DNA of 64,000 nt from Blastocladiella emersonii ATCC 22665 (GCA_025594325.1 JANHCV010000014.1:1054001-1118000); one strand, 5' to 3'; shown: positions 29,327 to 42,706, counted from the stretch's first letter. The notes: a model not told the origin generated them from the letters alone. Program-made: numbers and translations.

Positions 29327-32300
29327 ATGTCCGCCACCGCCGCGCTCGCGCAGCAGCAAAAGACGTTCACCAAGTGGGTCAACGCCAAGCTGCGCACGCT
29401 CGGTTCTTCCTCGCCTCCCCCCATCGCCAACCTCTCGCGCGACCTGCGCGACGGCCTGGCCCTGCTCGCCCTCGTCCGCACCCTCGCCCCGCCCGCGACC
29501 CCCGCCGACGCCGCCGCGCTCAGCCCGGAGCGCCACACGGTCCTCCGCATCCACCAGATCCTGAATGTCGGCAAGGCGCTCAACTACGTCGCCCGCGTCT
29601 CCGGCGCGCCGCTCCCGAGTATCGGCGCCGAGGATATCGTCGACGGGAACGCCAAGCTCACGCTCGGGCTCGTGTGGGTCCTGATTCTCAGGTTTCAGCT
29701 CGCGTCGGTGCGTCCTTTGCCTTGGTTGCGGGTAATGGTCGAGGCTGACGTCTCCTGGGTGTAGATTGCCGTCGCCGTCGACGAGACCATCCCGGACGCC
29801 GCCAAGTCGCCCGTCGCGCACCCGCTCGCGCTCTCGCCCGAGCCCGCCGATGCGCCTGCGACGGCGCCCGCGGCCGAGGGCGACGACGGCTCCTCCGAGG
29901 ACCGCGCCAGCACGCCTGTCAACATGACCAACGACCCGCCCCCCACCGCCTCCGAGTCCTCGCCCAAACCCAAGGCCGGCGGCGACGTGTCGCTCAACGA
30001 GGCGCAGCAATCGCTCCTGCGGTGGGTCGCGTCGCAGCTCGCTGCACCCTGCTACGCCGCCGTCACCGCCGCGCACCCGCCCACCAACTTCAACGCCGCG
30101 TGGCGGTCCGGCGCACTGTTCCTCGCCCTCGTCCACTCGTCCAACCCGGCGCTGTTTGATGCTGCGGAGCTGGCGGCTGGGGAGGGGGCCGATGCGCACG
30201 CGACGCTCGCCCGCGCGTTCGCCCTCGCCGAGGACGAGCTGGGCATCCCCGCGCTCCTCGACCCCGAGGACCTGGATGTGCCCGACGACAAGTCGGTCAT
30301 GACCTACGTCTCGTCGTTCTACGTCGCCCTGCACTCGCCGCGCGCGTCGCCGACCCCGCCCGCCGACTCGGCCACCACCCCGCCCGCCGACTCGGCCACC
30401 ACCCCGGCCGCTGCCGCGAGCCTCCGCTCCCGCGGCTCCATCGCCTCGCTCGCATCGACCACGGGCACCGCGCCCTCGACGCCCCTGCTGGGGACGGTGA
30501 ACCCCGCCGACATGTCGCCCGCGCACCGCGACCTGCGCCACGTCGCCGGCGAGCTCGCCGCGCTGCGCCGTGCCGCGAAACGCGTCGCTATCGATTACCC
30601 GGACCTCGACGCCCGCGAGGCCGCGCTCGCGAATGCGGGCACCCGGCTCGCGGGGCTCAAGGAGGAGCTCAAGGAGACGGCGGACCGGTACGCGGATGAG
30701 GTCGCCGCCGGCGGTGGGGATGTGCCCGCCCAGGCGGCGCTGGCCAAGGCGACCGGGTATGTGGATGACGTGACGCTGATTGTTAAGCGGCAGACGCACG
30801 GGCTCGCGCTCGAGCGGTTGATCCGGGTACGCACGGACGGGTTGTGCGGGAGGATCGATCGGTTGCTGACGACTTTCGCGGGGGCGTGTAGGACTTTTAC
30901 GAGGACTGCGACTCGTGCCACAAGTGGATCGCCGACTCGTCCCTGTCGCTCCTCCTGCAGACGCAGAAGACCGAGGCCCTCCGCATCCCCGCCGACACCT
31001 CCCCGCCATCGCCCAAAACCCTCGCCGATTTCGCCGCGCAGATCCGCGAGGTGCGCCACTGGTGCGACGTCATGGACGCGCACCTCGGCGAGTTTTCCGC
31101 CACCCTCGACGCGCTCCGCGCCACGGCTAAAAATATCGTCGCGCACGTCGGCGACTCGGCCAAGTTCGCCGATGTGGCGGCTACGGTGCATACGCGCGAG
31201 AGCGACGTCATGGCCGCGTGGAACACGTTCAATGACGGGTACACCAAGCTCCGCGCTGCCATCGAGCCGCGCAACGCGCAGGCCGAGTTGGTGGCGGCGG
31301 TCCTCGCGGCGGGCGTCGAGGTGGATGCCGTCGCGAGCGATTTGAACCTCGTCCTCGAGTCGGCGCCCGCGCCCGCTGAGCCCGCCGAGCCCGAAGCGGG
31401 GCGACCGGTCTCGCTCATATCCGACTCGGGCAAACCGGGTGGCGGCGACGCGGCGCTCTCGACGATCGTGCAGGCCGTCGACCGACTCCAACCCAAACTC
31501 GACGCCGTGCAGCGCCAGGTCGCCGCGTGGCGCGACCGGTACGCCGCTCTCCTCGGCCAGGGCACCAACGACGCGCGGCTCCTCGCCGCCGCCGTCGCGC
31601 ACGTCGAGTCCGCCGCCGAGGCCGCGACCGAGCGCCTCCTCACCGCGTACCGCGCCGCCCGCGCCGCCTCGCTCGCCCGCGACTGGGCCACCGCAGCGCA
31701 CTACGTCCGCCAGGTCCGCGACTCGCTCCCGCAGCTCGCGTGGGCGAGCCCCGCGGATACGGACGCGGAAGCTGTCGCGGCGCTCGTCTCCGCGGCAGCC
31801 GCGGTCGCGTCCACCGGGTCCACGCTCGCGTCGTACGAGGCGCGCGTGCTGCGCAAGCTCGAGGAGAAGACGGACAAGCACGCGGCCGAGCTCGATGACG
31901 CGCAGGCGGCCGCCGCGAAGAAGGCCGCCGCGGACGTTTTGGGAGTGTGGGCCGAGGCCATGGCACAGTACAACGCGATCAAGGCCGAGCACGCCGACCA
32001 GGCGTGGGTCGTCGACGCCGCGCGCGCGCTGGGGCGCGTCGAGTTCCGGCTCGTCCAGATCACGGACGCGATCCCCGCGCATGCCGGGAAGCGGCGGTCG
32101 ATGCTATCGCTCCTCGGCGCCACGGAGGCCGCTGACGGTGAGACGCCCGCTGCGACGCCGACGACGGACCTCGTCGCGGCCCGCACCGCCCTCGACGACC
32201 TGCGCGTCGACATCGACACGCTGCCGACCGAGTTCCCGCGGCTCGAGGAGCTCGAGATTTTGGGGGTGCAGCTCGCGCGCCTCGCCGAGAAACGCGACAA

Positions 32301-35300
32301 GGCCGCGCGCATCGTCGACACCCTCGAGCAGCGCCGCGCGGCCTCGGCCAAATCGGACGAGTGCAACCGCACCCTCGCCGCCGTCGTCGACGACATGCAG
32401 CACACCATGGCCCGCGTCGCCATGGCCCGCGCCGAGCTCGCGGCGGTCCCCGACCCGCGGACCGCGACCGTCGATACGTCCGAGGCCGCGGCGGCCGTCC
32501 GCGAGACGTTGGCCGCGGCCCGCGCGGAATTGCGTGCGGCGCAGGACCGCCTTGCCGCGGTGCATGCTGCGGTTGATGCCGACGACCTCGTCCGCGTCGA
32601 CTCGACCGCCGCCGAGGCCCGCGTCGACGCCGTCGCCGACGAGCTCGCCGCGTGCACCGCGCAGCTCGACGCCGTCGCCGGCGCGCAGGACGCCGTCAAG
32701 GCCGCGTCCGACCAGCTCGACGACGTCGAGCGCGCGCTGCGCGCCGTCGATATCGCCGCCGACGCCGTCGAGGACGGCGCCGATGCCGCCGACCGCAACG
32801 CCGCGCGGCTCGCGAAAGCCCGCGCCCTGCTCGACCCGCACTCCGAGGCCTCGGTCCCGCCCGCGCTCCACGCGCGGCTCCGCGGGCTCGCACACGTGCA
32901 CCGGTTGCTGAGCACGTACCTGGGCGTCGCGGCGGATCTCGTGGACCTCGCGCGCGTCCCGCAGCTCGTCTCGCTCGACGAGGGCGGGAACACGCGGGTG
33001 CCGACGGCCGACGACCATGCCGCGTTTTTGGGAGAGGCCGACGCCGCGGCTGCCCGGTTCGCCAAAGTCTCGGAATCCGTCGCGGCGTGGGTCGCGGAAA
33101 TCAACGCATTCACGGCGACCGACGCCGACGAGGCGCGCATCTTCGCGCCCGTCCTCATGAACGCCAAGGCCCGCGCCATGCGCGCCGCCATGGACGTCTC
33201 GGACGCCCTCGACGCGCGCGCCGCGGCCATCGGCCTCGTGCTCCGGGTTGCTGAGACGCACGAGGCCGGGCGCGGGGTGCTCGCGGGGGTCAAGGCGGCG
33301 TTTGCGAATGTGGAAGATGATGAGAACGAGGAAGACGAGGAGGACGCCGTCGCCGCGTCCGCGACCGCGTGGACCGAGCAGGCCGCCGACCTGGTCCCGC
33401 TGTTCGTGCCCTTGCAGTCGCTCGCCCTTGACCTCGACGCCGCCGTCACGTCGATGCGCGGCCGCGCCGCCGCCGCCCGCGACCGCAAGGCCGCCGCTGC
33501 CCGCGTCACCGAGATCACGACCGGCGTCCTCCCCGCCCTCCGCGCCGCCCTCGCCCAGGCCGCCGCCGCGACCCCGCGCGACATGTTCGCCGTCGAGCCC
33601 GCCACCGTCGCCCTCCTCGACAAGGTCGCGCGCGACGTCGCGGAGCAGATCGAGCCGGTCCAGGTCGAGCTCGTCGACGCCCGGTTCCACGCCGTCCGCG
33701 CGGCTGCGGCGGCGGCGCGCGCTGAGGTCGAGGCGGTTGCCCAGGAGCTCGAGTCGCTCTTGGGGGTTGCGGCCCGCGCGCAGACGTTCCTCGCGGCCGC
33801 CGCCGACGTGCACGCCCTCAAGACCCGCGTCCAGGCCGCCGCCGACGCCGTGTCCCCCGCGCCCGAGTGTTCGGTCGGACAGCGCGACCTCGACGCGATC
33901 GACCGCGACGTCGCCGCGTTCGCGGCCGCGCACGCCGCGCACACGGACGAGTCGGCCAAGCTCGCGGCTGCGCTCGATGCGGTCCGGTCCGCGCTCGCCC
34001 ACGCGCGCGACCTTTTGCGGGTGGCGGAACACACGCGCGAGGTCAAGGCGCTCCAGGCCGCGTTCGAGGCGCGCGCCGCCGAGATCGTCAACGACATGGA
34101 CGGGATGCAGGCGGCGCTCACGGCGCTGCTCGACGCGCGGCAGTCCGGTGCCTCCGCCTCGGGCGCAACGGCCGCCGAGCTCGCGGTCTTGGAGGAGCTC
34201 GGCGAGCAGCTGGCCCGCGCCAAGGCCGACGCCGACGCGCTCCCCGAGCTCGGGTCCGCGCACCCGGTGCTCGCCGCGTCGCACGTCGCGGGCGACGTCC
34301 GCGAGCGCGAAAAGTCGGTCCAGCTCTCCCTCGCGGCGCTCGCCGACCTGCACGCGACGGCCACGTCCGCGAAGCAGCAGGAGCGCCGCGTCGAGGCGTG
34401 GCACGTCAAGTGCTCGGCGCTCACGGCCACGCTGTCGTCCCTGCTCGACAAGTTCAAGCGCCAGGACGTGCACCTCGACGCCGTCGACGAGGCCGACGGC
34501 CAGGTCGCCGCGCTCCAGGACCAGCTCGATGCCGCGCTCGCCGAGTTTGCGGTGCTCAAGAAAGAGGGGCTCGGGGATGTCGCGACCCTCTCGACGCTCG
34601 CGCTCCTGCTCAACCGCAAGGCCGCCCAGGTCCACCAGGCGCTCGCCGAGTGCAAGCGCATCCGCGAGCTCGCGGTCCGCGCCGGCGAGCTCACGGAGCA
34701 GATCGAGGGGTGCGCCGCGGACGTGCCCAAGCTCGACGATCTCGCGGGGATGGAGACGGCGCTCGGCGAGGTGGCCGATTTCGAAGAGTCCCTGAAAACG
34801 CTCATCGAGGCCGAGGCCATGCACGTCATCGCCAGCGACGCGAACCAGGACCTCGTGTCGTCGCTCTTCAACGAGCTGCAGCGGTCGCTCAACGCCCTGC
34901 ACCTCGCCATCGACACGCGCCGCAAGACGCTCGAGCAGCGCGTCGCCATGCAGGAGCTGCGCACCGCCGTCGACGCGTTCCTCGACCAGATCCGCGACGC
35001 CGTCACGCTCGACGCCGCCGAGCCCATGACCCCGGACACCCACGCGGCCGCCGTCGAGCAGTTTGCCGCGCGCGTCAAGGCGGCTACCGCCGCGTTCGAC
35101 GGTCTCCGCGACCGGTACGACGCCATCACGGCGCAGGCCAACGCGGCCCTCGACAAGATCCAGAACGTCGCGCCCCTGCACGTCCTGCTCACCGAGGTGT
35201 CGACCGAGTGGACGCGCGCCCGCGACTCGCTCAAGCAGCACACCGAGGCCCTCGGCGCCCAGACGTCCCTGTCCGAGCTGTTCACCCGGCTCGCGCGCGT

Positions 35301-37638
35301 CGCCGGCTCGATCGCCCAGATCCGCACCGTCCTCGACGAGGTCCAGAGCACCACGTCCGAGGCGGGGATGGCGACCGTCCAGCAGGCCGCGCGCGACTTT
35401 GCGCCGCTGCGGGATGACCTCGCCGTGACCAACTCGGTGTTCGCCAAGCTGCGCGAGTCGAACCCGCGCGCGGTCGCGCCGCACGCGGCCGGGTTCGAGG
35501 CCGCGCACGCGCGCGTCGCGGGCGACGTCGAGGTCACGCACACGGACCTGACGGCGACGCAGACGGCGCTGTTCAAGGCGTCGCAGCTGCTGGCCACGTG
35601 CGCCGAGCTCATGCAGCAGTGCGAGGCGATCCTCGAAACGGCCGAGGAGCGCCAGGCCACGCTCGCCAACGACCTCTTCTTCTCCATGGAGCTCGTCGAC
35701 GCCGAGCTGTTCGTCAAGGCCGCGCTCACCGTGCACCAGAACGCCCACGGCGACGCGGTCCGGCTCCGCGGCGCACGCGACCGCCTGCCCCTCGACGAGG
35801 TCCGCGCGCTCACCCACGTCGCGGCCGCGTTCAAGGACCGCATCGAGAAGGCCGTCGCCGACCTCGACTCGGCCCTCGACCGGCTCAAGGCGTCCGCCGA
35901 CAAGGAGCTCGCGCAGATCGATGTCCTGAAGCGCGTCTACTCGCACATGCGCGCCACGACGCAGATCCTCGTGTGGCTCACCGCCGCCAAGGGCGCCATG
36001 GCCACGCTGTCGAACCTGACGCAGGTCGCGGCGATCGACGAGATCCGCGGGAAAATGGCCAACTTCTCGGCGACCATCGACATGTACGCCACCATGTCGC
36101 GCGACCTCGTGGCGGCGGTCGGCGGGCACGCGGTGATCCAGGAACGGACCGACCGCGTGCTCGGCGAGTGGGCCGAGCTCAACTCGCGCGTCGAGCACCT
36201 CGCGCACCAGGCGGTCCAGGAGTCGCTGGTCATGGAGTTCCACGCGCTGTGCGACGAGATGGAGGACGTGATGCACATGTACCGGCGCGAGGTCCAGAAC
36301 GTGTCGCGCGACGCCGAGCAGGTCGAGAACGAGGACGACCACGACGACATGACCCGCCAGCTCCGGAAATACGCCACGGCCGTCGCCGAGGCCCTCGACC
36401 CGCAGGTCGCCCGCCTCGAGGAGATTCTCGGCTCGGACCAGGTCACCCCCGACATGGTCGAGCAGGAGGCGCTCCAGTCGCGCCACGACTTTATCACGGC
36501 GCAGGTCGCCTCGCTCCAGGAGCTCATCGTGCAGCGGCTCGACCTGATCCAGGTGACGCAGCAGACGCGCGCGGCCTTCGAGATCTTTGCCGAGATCAAC
36601 AAGCTCATGGCCAGCACGCAGTCGCTGCTCGACGAGATCCGCGTCGACCAGGTCGCGCTCCTCGACATTGACCGGTCCGTCGCGGCGCTGCAGCAGCGGC
36701 AGTCGCACTACGCCAACAACATCGAGCGGCTGTTTGACCTCGTCGCCAAAATGAACCTGCGCGACCAGGTCGCTGCGCGCCGCGACCTCCTCGCGCAGCA
36801 GTGGAACTACGTCAGCCAGGACGTGGCACAGACGGTCCGCGACCTCGAGCTCCGCAAGAAGCTCCTCCTCGCCCGCATGGAGCGCGAGCGCGAGGACATG
36901 CAGTCGCGCGCGTCCAACATGGGCGGAGGCGGCAGCAGCGGGTCGATGCTCCCGCAGCCCGGCAACGGGTCCAAGTCGCCCCACCTCGCCGTCCGCTCGT
37001 TCCTCCCGCGACCCAACTCGCCCGGCCAGCCCCTGCGCAACGCCAACGCCGTCGCGTCCGGGCTCCCGACCCCGGGCGGCTCGTCGCGCCTGCCCACGCC
37101 CGGTCCCCCGAACGGCGGCATGGCGTCGGGGCTCCGCCCCAAGACCCCGCCCGCGTCGCGGATCCAGCGGTCGGCGCTCCGCACCCCGCCGCCGCCCATG
37201 CCCGCGATGCCGTCGCGGCTGCCCGCCGGCGGAAGCAGCGGCTCGTCGGGTCTCCCGCGGCCGGGCGCCATGGCGCTGCGGTCGACCACGCCGACGCCGA
37301 GCGCCGGGTACCTCGTGTCGTCGCGGCGGCCGACCGCCGCGCCGCGCAGCATCGCGTACCGCGCGGACCCGAGCGACGCGATTGACGTCCGGCTCGCGGA
37401 CCTCGTCAACGACCTCGGCGTGTTCGTCAAGATCAAGCGGCTCGGGCCCGGCAAGTACGCGTTCGGCGACATCGAGGGCAAGGTCATCAACTGCAAGCTC
37501 GTCAACCACAACCTCCTGGTCCGCGTCGGCGGCGGGTGGAAGGACTTTCGCGAGTATGTCCTGGAGCTCGATATGGCGGGCCTGATTGTCAAGTCCGAGA
37601 CGGTCATGGCGTCGCGGATCAATTACGCGGCCGAGTAG
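29327..37638 (+). CDS. spectraplakin-like actin-microtubule linker (CH-CH ... GAS2 domain)
   Basis: Three exons (29327-29707, 29765-30826, 30892-37638; introns 57 and 65 nt, both phase 0) give 2729 aa. CH1 (about 8-127): QKTFTKWVNAKL, LRDGLALLALVRTL, IVDGNAKLTLGLVWVLILRFQ. CH2 (about 204-315): LLRWVASQL, NFNAAWRSGALFLALVH, ELGIPALLDPEDLD, PDDKSVMTYVSSFYVAL; together a classic actin-binding pair. About 340-2480 is almost pure alpha helix rich in A, D, E, R and V, read as spectrin-like or coiled-coil rod. A G/P/S-rich linker (about 2485-2640) leads to a GAS2-related domain (about 2641-2714): GVFVKIKRLGPGKYAFGD and LLVRVGGGWKDFREYVLELD, which binds microtubules. No EF hands or plakin domain seen. 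Very high Ala/Asp content follows the GC-rich codon bias. Confidence 0.88.
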
Positions 37639-37888
37639 ATGGAGAGAGGTGTATCAACGCACAGTCACGGTCATTGTAAGTTTCTTAGAGTATCATTATA
37701 TGTAATCACGATCATCAATTTCACACAATTTTCGTGAGTGTTCCGGCACCAACGAGCAACAGTGAGACGCGTTGCGCCACTCGAGTGAGGTGGCGTGCGT
37801 GCCGCGTGTCTCGTTTGCTCGAAAATCTAATACGGAAGCGCGCCACTCGATCGGCCCGCTCTCCCTGCATACGCACGAATTGAGCACC

Positions 37889-40635
37889 ATGGAAGCCAAT
37901 GAACTACATGCAATGCGCTTTTCAGACCTTCCCGCCGAGCTGGTCGCAACCATCTTGCGGCTTGCGGTGCCTCGCCTCATTGTACCACTGGCGACCGCTG
38001 GCTTCGCGGCCGTGACGTCGGAGCCGAACACCCAGCGGATCTTGCGCTGCACTCTTGCGCTTCACCCAGAGCGTTGCTGGCCGCTGGATCAGGTCGTGGT
38101 GTCCCCTCAGCTTTGCGCCACGTTCCCGTTTGCGCCCTACCTTTTTTGCCTCAAGCGTTGCGAATCAACTGCTGCTCGCACGAGAAGTCGAGACCAATCC
38201 CGCTGGCTAACCAGCGCCGATGTCTTTGACGACGCTGCTACGCTTCATAGTCTCATCGCCTGGTCTACGCGCGGCTTGCTTGATCTTCCCGTCTGCCCGC
38301 AAACCGACGAACTGGACTCCAACAGCTACCACTGCCATTCCTTTGATTCCGCATCACCCGTCGGCTTTTTCGCGCTGCGTCAACTCGCCCTGATGTTTGC
38401 AGCCCAGGGTCGGCGCGACCAGCTCCGCGCCATTCTCGATGCTCTTGTGCCCATCCATCTGTCATGCCACCAAGCGCCGCTCTCATCTTGGATCCAGCTC
38501 CGCGTCGAATGGCGGGATGCCATTGCCAGCAAAATCAAAGCCCACGCGGAAAACGTGGACGACACTTTTGGAGATGAAGACCGTGACCATTGGCTCACGT
38601 TCACCGAATACCTTGCGCTCGTGGCGCTCATGTGGTGGCGACCCGAGATTCTTCCGTTACTCGAATCGCCCGAGTACCGGCTTGACAAGCTGCGATTCCT
38701 CCGCGTTTTCTATCAGTGTGGCCATCTCCAAATCGCCGTCGATGCGTGCGATGCCTCGCTACCTACGAAGCTTGTTGTGGACACGCTCGAGTGGTTCACT
38801 GAGCGACATGGATCTCTCGTCCACCGAGACACTTGCCCGTCTGTCGCTGCCCTGTTCATTGACGTGAGCAGCACCGATTGCACCCTGGAGATTTTGCGCC
38901 GACTGGACACCTACGGCGGGTTCCTGCAACTCGATTCGGATATTCAGGACTCGCTCGTTGCTGCGGCCTTGAGCGAGACTTCCATTGACGCCCTCTTCAG
39001 CTCGCGCGGAAACGACCAGGTCGCTAACGTTGGGCAATTCGGCCTGGCAGACGCGGACCGGCTGGCCAAAGCTCTCCTCTCTCTCATCCAATCCAAGTCG
39101 GACAGCCTTCACCGCTATGCTAGCTATGCACATCAGGCCCACGGCTGCCATGTCTTCACGAAGGGTACGCCATGTCACACTTGTCAAGTCGTCCAACGTA
39201 CTCACCGTAATTTGCTCTTGTCGATGTAGCGATCCACCTCTCAATCTGGATCGACGAACATGGGCGCCTCGAACCACTTGAAATCGAGGCAGCGGAATCT
39301 GCGGTGCTCCTCGACCCCGACAGAGTCCACGCGGATAACGACACCGATTCTGTTTGCGGCGATCTCTTGCCTACGCGGGACTCGATCGAGGAGTATCTCG
39401 CGAACCGCAACATTGATGAAGTTGTTCGCGAAGTCACTGCTATTATCGAGCAGGGTATGCGGCAGGGGCTTGACGAACACGAATACCTCGATTACGCCGC
39501 GCTGTCCGCTCTCGCCCACCTCGGTGCTCTCAACGATGTGATTGATTTCATTGACAAGTACTGCGGTGCGGCCCACGTCTTTGTGGGCTACCACCACGCG
39601 CTTTTGCAGTCCGCCGAGACCTCGCATGTCCACCATGGGCCGCACCTAGCTATTCCTTACGGCCGCTTGCTGGTCGCACTGCTGTGCGATCAGTATAAGT
39701 CCGCCGACACTCTCGCGTTCCTTGACCATGCAGCCGACAAACACAATCTATCGCGCGCTCACTGGCACTTTTATAAACTGCTGCTGCCCGATGTTCGGTG
39801 TGGGGCGGGACCCTTGCCCCGCTGGAGCTCAAGCGCGGCAGCGTACGTGTCCTCGCTGCCGCTTAAATACTTTACGCAGCAGTACCTGCGCTCGACTCCG
39901 CCCTCAATTTTTGGCGAGATTTCGGATTGCTACGATAGCAAGGAGTCTGATGAAGCGTGCGGCAGCGAGGAGAGCGAGGCGGAGGAGGACCAGGACACTG
40001 GCGACGACGAGGCCGAAATTCAGAGCTCAGCTGCCTCCTCGCTTCCCGAACCGCCTCTGCGCTCGAACTCGAAGGTCGTCGCGAGCCAACCAGCTCCTTG
40101 GCCTGCCGACCGCCCTGATCCTTTGTGGGCGCCGTGGCAGTACGCAATTTTCGCGGTACTGACCAAGGTCCCCAGCTTCACTCTCACGGCCGAAGCGATC
40201 CCAGCGCAGCTTCGCGAGTCCTTGTTTTCGCTCGAGTCGTTTTGCCGCGCTGACTTCCTCCGCCGCGGCGAGGCGGTAAGCGGCGTGTCTGGCCCAGGAA
40301 CCGAGACGGCGTGGATCATTGAGCAGATTCACCGCCATGCATCCACGGTCCTGATCAACGACTTGATGCGGGTCAGCGTGACGAGTCCCGCGTTCGTTTG
40401 GCGCATGCTTCCGCGCGGCGCACTGGACGGGCTGCGCTCGCCCAAGTGGTTGCTCGCAGCCGTGTCAATCATTTTCGATCGCCATCGCGGCAAGGGCGAG
40501 GTCCTGCGCAACAACTTGGCTGCTCTGCTCGCTGCTGCAACTGAGACAACCAAGTCGGACGAGTTTCGAGCCATGCTTGGTCCCGAGTGCGAGTTCCGGA
40601 ATGTTGATGCTGTACAGTTGTTGAGTTTCGCTTGA
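37889..40635 (+). CDS. F-box-like protein, large
   Basis: Exon 1 37889-39164, intron 39165-39229 (65 nt), exon 2 39230-40635; 893 aa. Start at CACCATGG. The N-terminus LRFSDLPAEL-type segment (about 8-26, FSDLPAELVATILRLAV) is an F-box-like helix. The rest is helical, with segments such as ALRQLALMFAAQGRRDQLRAIL, LEWFTERHG and LEILRRLDTYGG, like the worn ankyrin-type repeats in 2739-4112. An acidic S/D/E tract lies near residue 655-685. Splicing is required: exon 1 alone ends four codons into a non-coding tail, and exon 2 has no start of its own before 39304. Lower GC than the housekeeping genes, consistent with an accessory family. The target is unknown. Confidence 0.72.
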
Positions 40636-41823
40636 GGACAGCGTCTCGAAGAATCATCATCAAGTCTTCATTTAAGTTTTATACACGGTCTTTTCTTATC
40701 GGCACAACTAGAGGATCAAGGCGAAACGAGGACGTTTGTTCAATGAGGTGCACCCGTGCCTGAGGACCAGGTTGTTGGCTTGAAGGAAGATGTTAGCCGA
40801 AGGACGTATCGTCATTGAGCTCTGAGGATCAAGTTTCTTTTGCCGCATGAAAGGCGCGATCTTGACGTCCATCGCGTCAACGACGTACATGTGCGCCTCG
40901 CCCTTAACCTTATCAACGACGCGTTGGAGCGAGACAGAATTGTGTCGCGCAGGTTGACCCGCACGACGCGGTACGCGGTGTCGAGCACGATTCGCGGCTG
41001 ACTACTTTCAGTATGATGCAGTGGGCGCGTACACGCCTGACGCTGCTGAGCCTTCTTCTTCATCGCCAGGCTAGGCTCGGTTAGCTGGCGTGATCCAGTC
41101 GTGGTCGTGGATCCTCGGAGTCGTTCTCGCCGCCTGAAACAAATGTTTCGGGCTCGCGTCGCACCGTTCTCGCCTTGCTGCGTGCATGTTGAGCTTTCTC
41201 CAGTCAATGTGTACGTCACGTCATCGCTACCCCTCAGTAATCGCTATGTAGACGCTACCCATCGCCAACAATGAAATCATTTACTTGCGAACGATGACCC
41301 AGATCCATGACCTTGTACTATCACGGCAACTAGGCGATTCACGAACTCTAGACTTTTTTTGCGCCTAAAGCGAAAGACAAAGGCGGATCGACGCGCGGAA
41401 GTTCGGGCGGCCAGATTAAAGACAGTTAAGGGAACCAGCGGAAATAGAGGACCTATATTTTGTGCCGGGTGTTTCAAAATGATTTTTGCGCGACCTTGAT
41501 GCTGCGCTGATTGTTGTTCGAAAGCGGTCGTAACGGTTGGCAGGCGGGGTCGGAGAGCGGTGGCTCAGCGGGTGGCTCAGCAGTGGGAGACAGCACCGAC
41601 CAACTGTCACTCCAGGTTGACGCACATTTGAAGACTTTCAAGTAGGTCGCCTCGTCAAATAAGCAGTGTCAGAATTTTTATTACACAGAGCTGAGGCCAA
41701 TGCGGGGAGTTGGGGACTTGGAATGAGAGCTAGACCAAGAGAGTTGGGGTCGGGGGCCAGAACTGCAGACGAAGCTTGGTTCACGTGCAGGTTGATGTCT
41801 CTGATAGGTTCCAATTGCTCAAA
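40636..41823. other. intergenic region with possible minus-strand coding remnant
   Basis: A minus-strand stretch at about 41040-40710 reads as protein-like in two frames joined by a shift (VLDTAYRVVRVNLRDTIL, then MYVVDAMDVKIAPFMRQKKL). I do not recognise it; it may be a transposon remnant. The rest, including the AT-richer 41260-41480 section, holds nothing I can support. Confidence 0.3.
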
Positions 41824-41878
41824 CAGAAACTCAGCTTCGCTAAAGCTACAGCTGAGAACTCAGCCTGCTGCTGAGAAC
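41824..41878. repeat. hairpin-containing repeat flanking the Helitron fragment, left
   Basis: CAGAAACTCAGC ... GCTGAGAACTCAGCCTGCTGCTGAGAAC contains nested CTCAGC/GCTGAG stems. It also holds a 17-mer (41841-41857) identical to 1263-1279 inside the first Helitron. A shorter copy lies at 42679-42706. Confidence 0.55.
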
Positions 41879-41879
41879 G

Positions 41880-42404
41880 TGATGCGCTCGTCGTCGTTCT
41901 CGTCGTCCTCCTGCTCGAGCTCGCGTTCATCGTCGACTGCCGCGGCGCCGTCCTCGCCGACGCGCTGCGCGTCAGTTGTGTTGCCTGATGCGTCCGAGCC
42001 CGCCGCGTTTGTGACCATGCGCAGGAACTGGTAGAGCGGGCCGTGGGCGAAGATGTACGTCGTGGAGACCCACGTCTCCTCGCCCTTGCGGATCAGGTCA
42101 AGCGCGATCTGCTGCCCATTGATCTCACGCGACGTGGTCGAGCGGTTGACGAGGCCGCGCAGAATGGAGCTGACGGAGAGCTGGAGCGTAACTTCTTGGC
42201 GCGCTCGAGGGGGGCGTACGTGCTGTAAGAGTACGGCGGCACCTTGGCGACGTAGTTGGTGATGTGGTACATGACATTTGCGGGGTTGAAGCCAAGAAGC
42301 AGAAAACCAGATCTCAGGATTCCTTCAGAGCTCCATGTAACGCGAAGAAAATGGACACAGAGGGCTTCAAGAGAAGGATATCTGAGCAAAAAAAAAACAG
42401 TCAA
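41880..42404 (-). pseudogene. Helitron Rep-helicase fragment
   Basis: Minus-strand protein-like sequence GFNPANVMYHITNYVAKVPP, then after a one-base shift near 42190 LQLSVSSILRGLVNRS, REINGQQIALDLIRKG and TTYIFAHGPLYQFLRMV. This order matches the segment between the Rep and helicase domains of fungal Helitron proteins (a YxTxYxxK motif, then VNxxxxxREIS). An acidic D/E-rich tail follows. Only about 170 codons remain, with a frameshift, so it is dead. Confidence 0.6.
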
Positions 42405-42678
42405 AGAAGTGAATTCACGATTGTGATGAACACGGGGGTAGGGAAGAAGGCGAAAGACAGAAGTGGATCAAATCGGTCATGACTCCGCTAGATGATGCTT
42501 TCTATGGTGCCAACCTTGTTGCAGAGAGTTACAGGATAGATTGTATCAGAGTATTTAGAGAAAAGTGAGGAGAAGATAATTCGAGCGCGACCGAGACGCG
42601 TCGCGACGCGTGTTGATGGGAGTGGCAGAAAAGTCAGGCGTGCCAAATGGCCCAGCTTGAGCGCGAATTCAGCTCCAC

Positions 42679-42706
42679 AGAAACTCAGCCTACTGCTGAG
42701 AACTAC
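42679..42706. repeat. hairpin-containing repeat flanking the Helitron fragment, right
   Basis: CAGAAACTCAGCCTACTG then CTGAGAAC: a CTCAGC/GCTGAG stem with a 5-nt loop, the same as at the end of 41824-41878 but lacking its middle part. The two copies bracket the Helitron fragment. Confidence 0.5.

Noticed and set aside
32104-37509. 1801-codon minus-strand open frame opposite the spectraplakin-like gene
   Set aside because: GC-rich codon bias of the sense strand suppresses stops on the other strand; its composition is only R, G, E, V, L, D and no motif appears. The same applies to 35903-31701 (minus).
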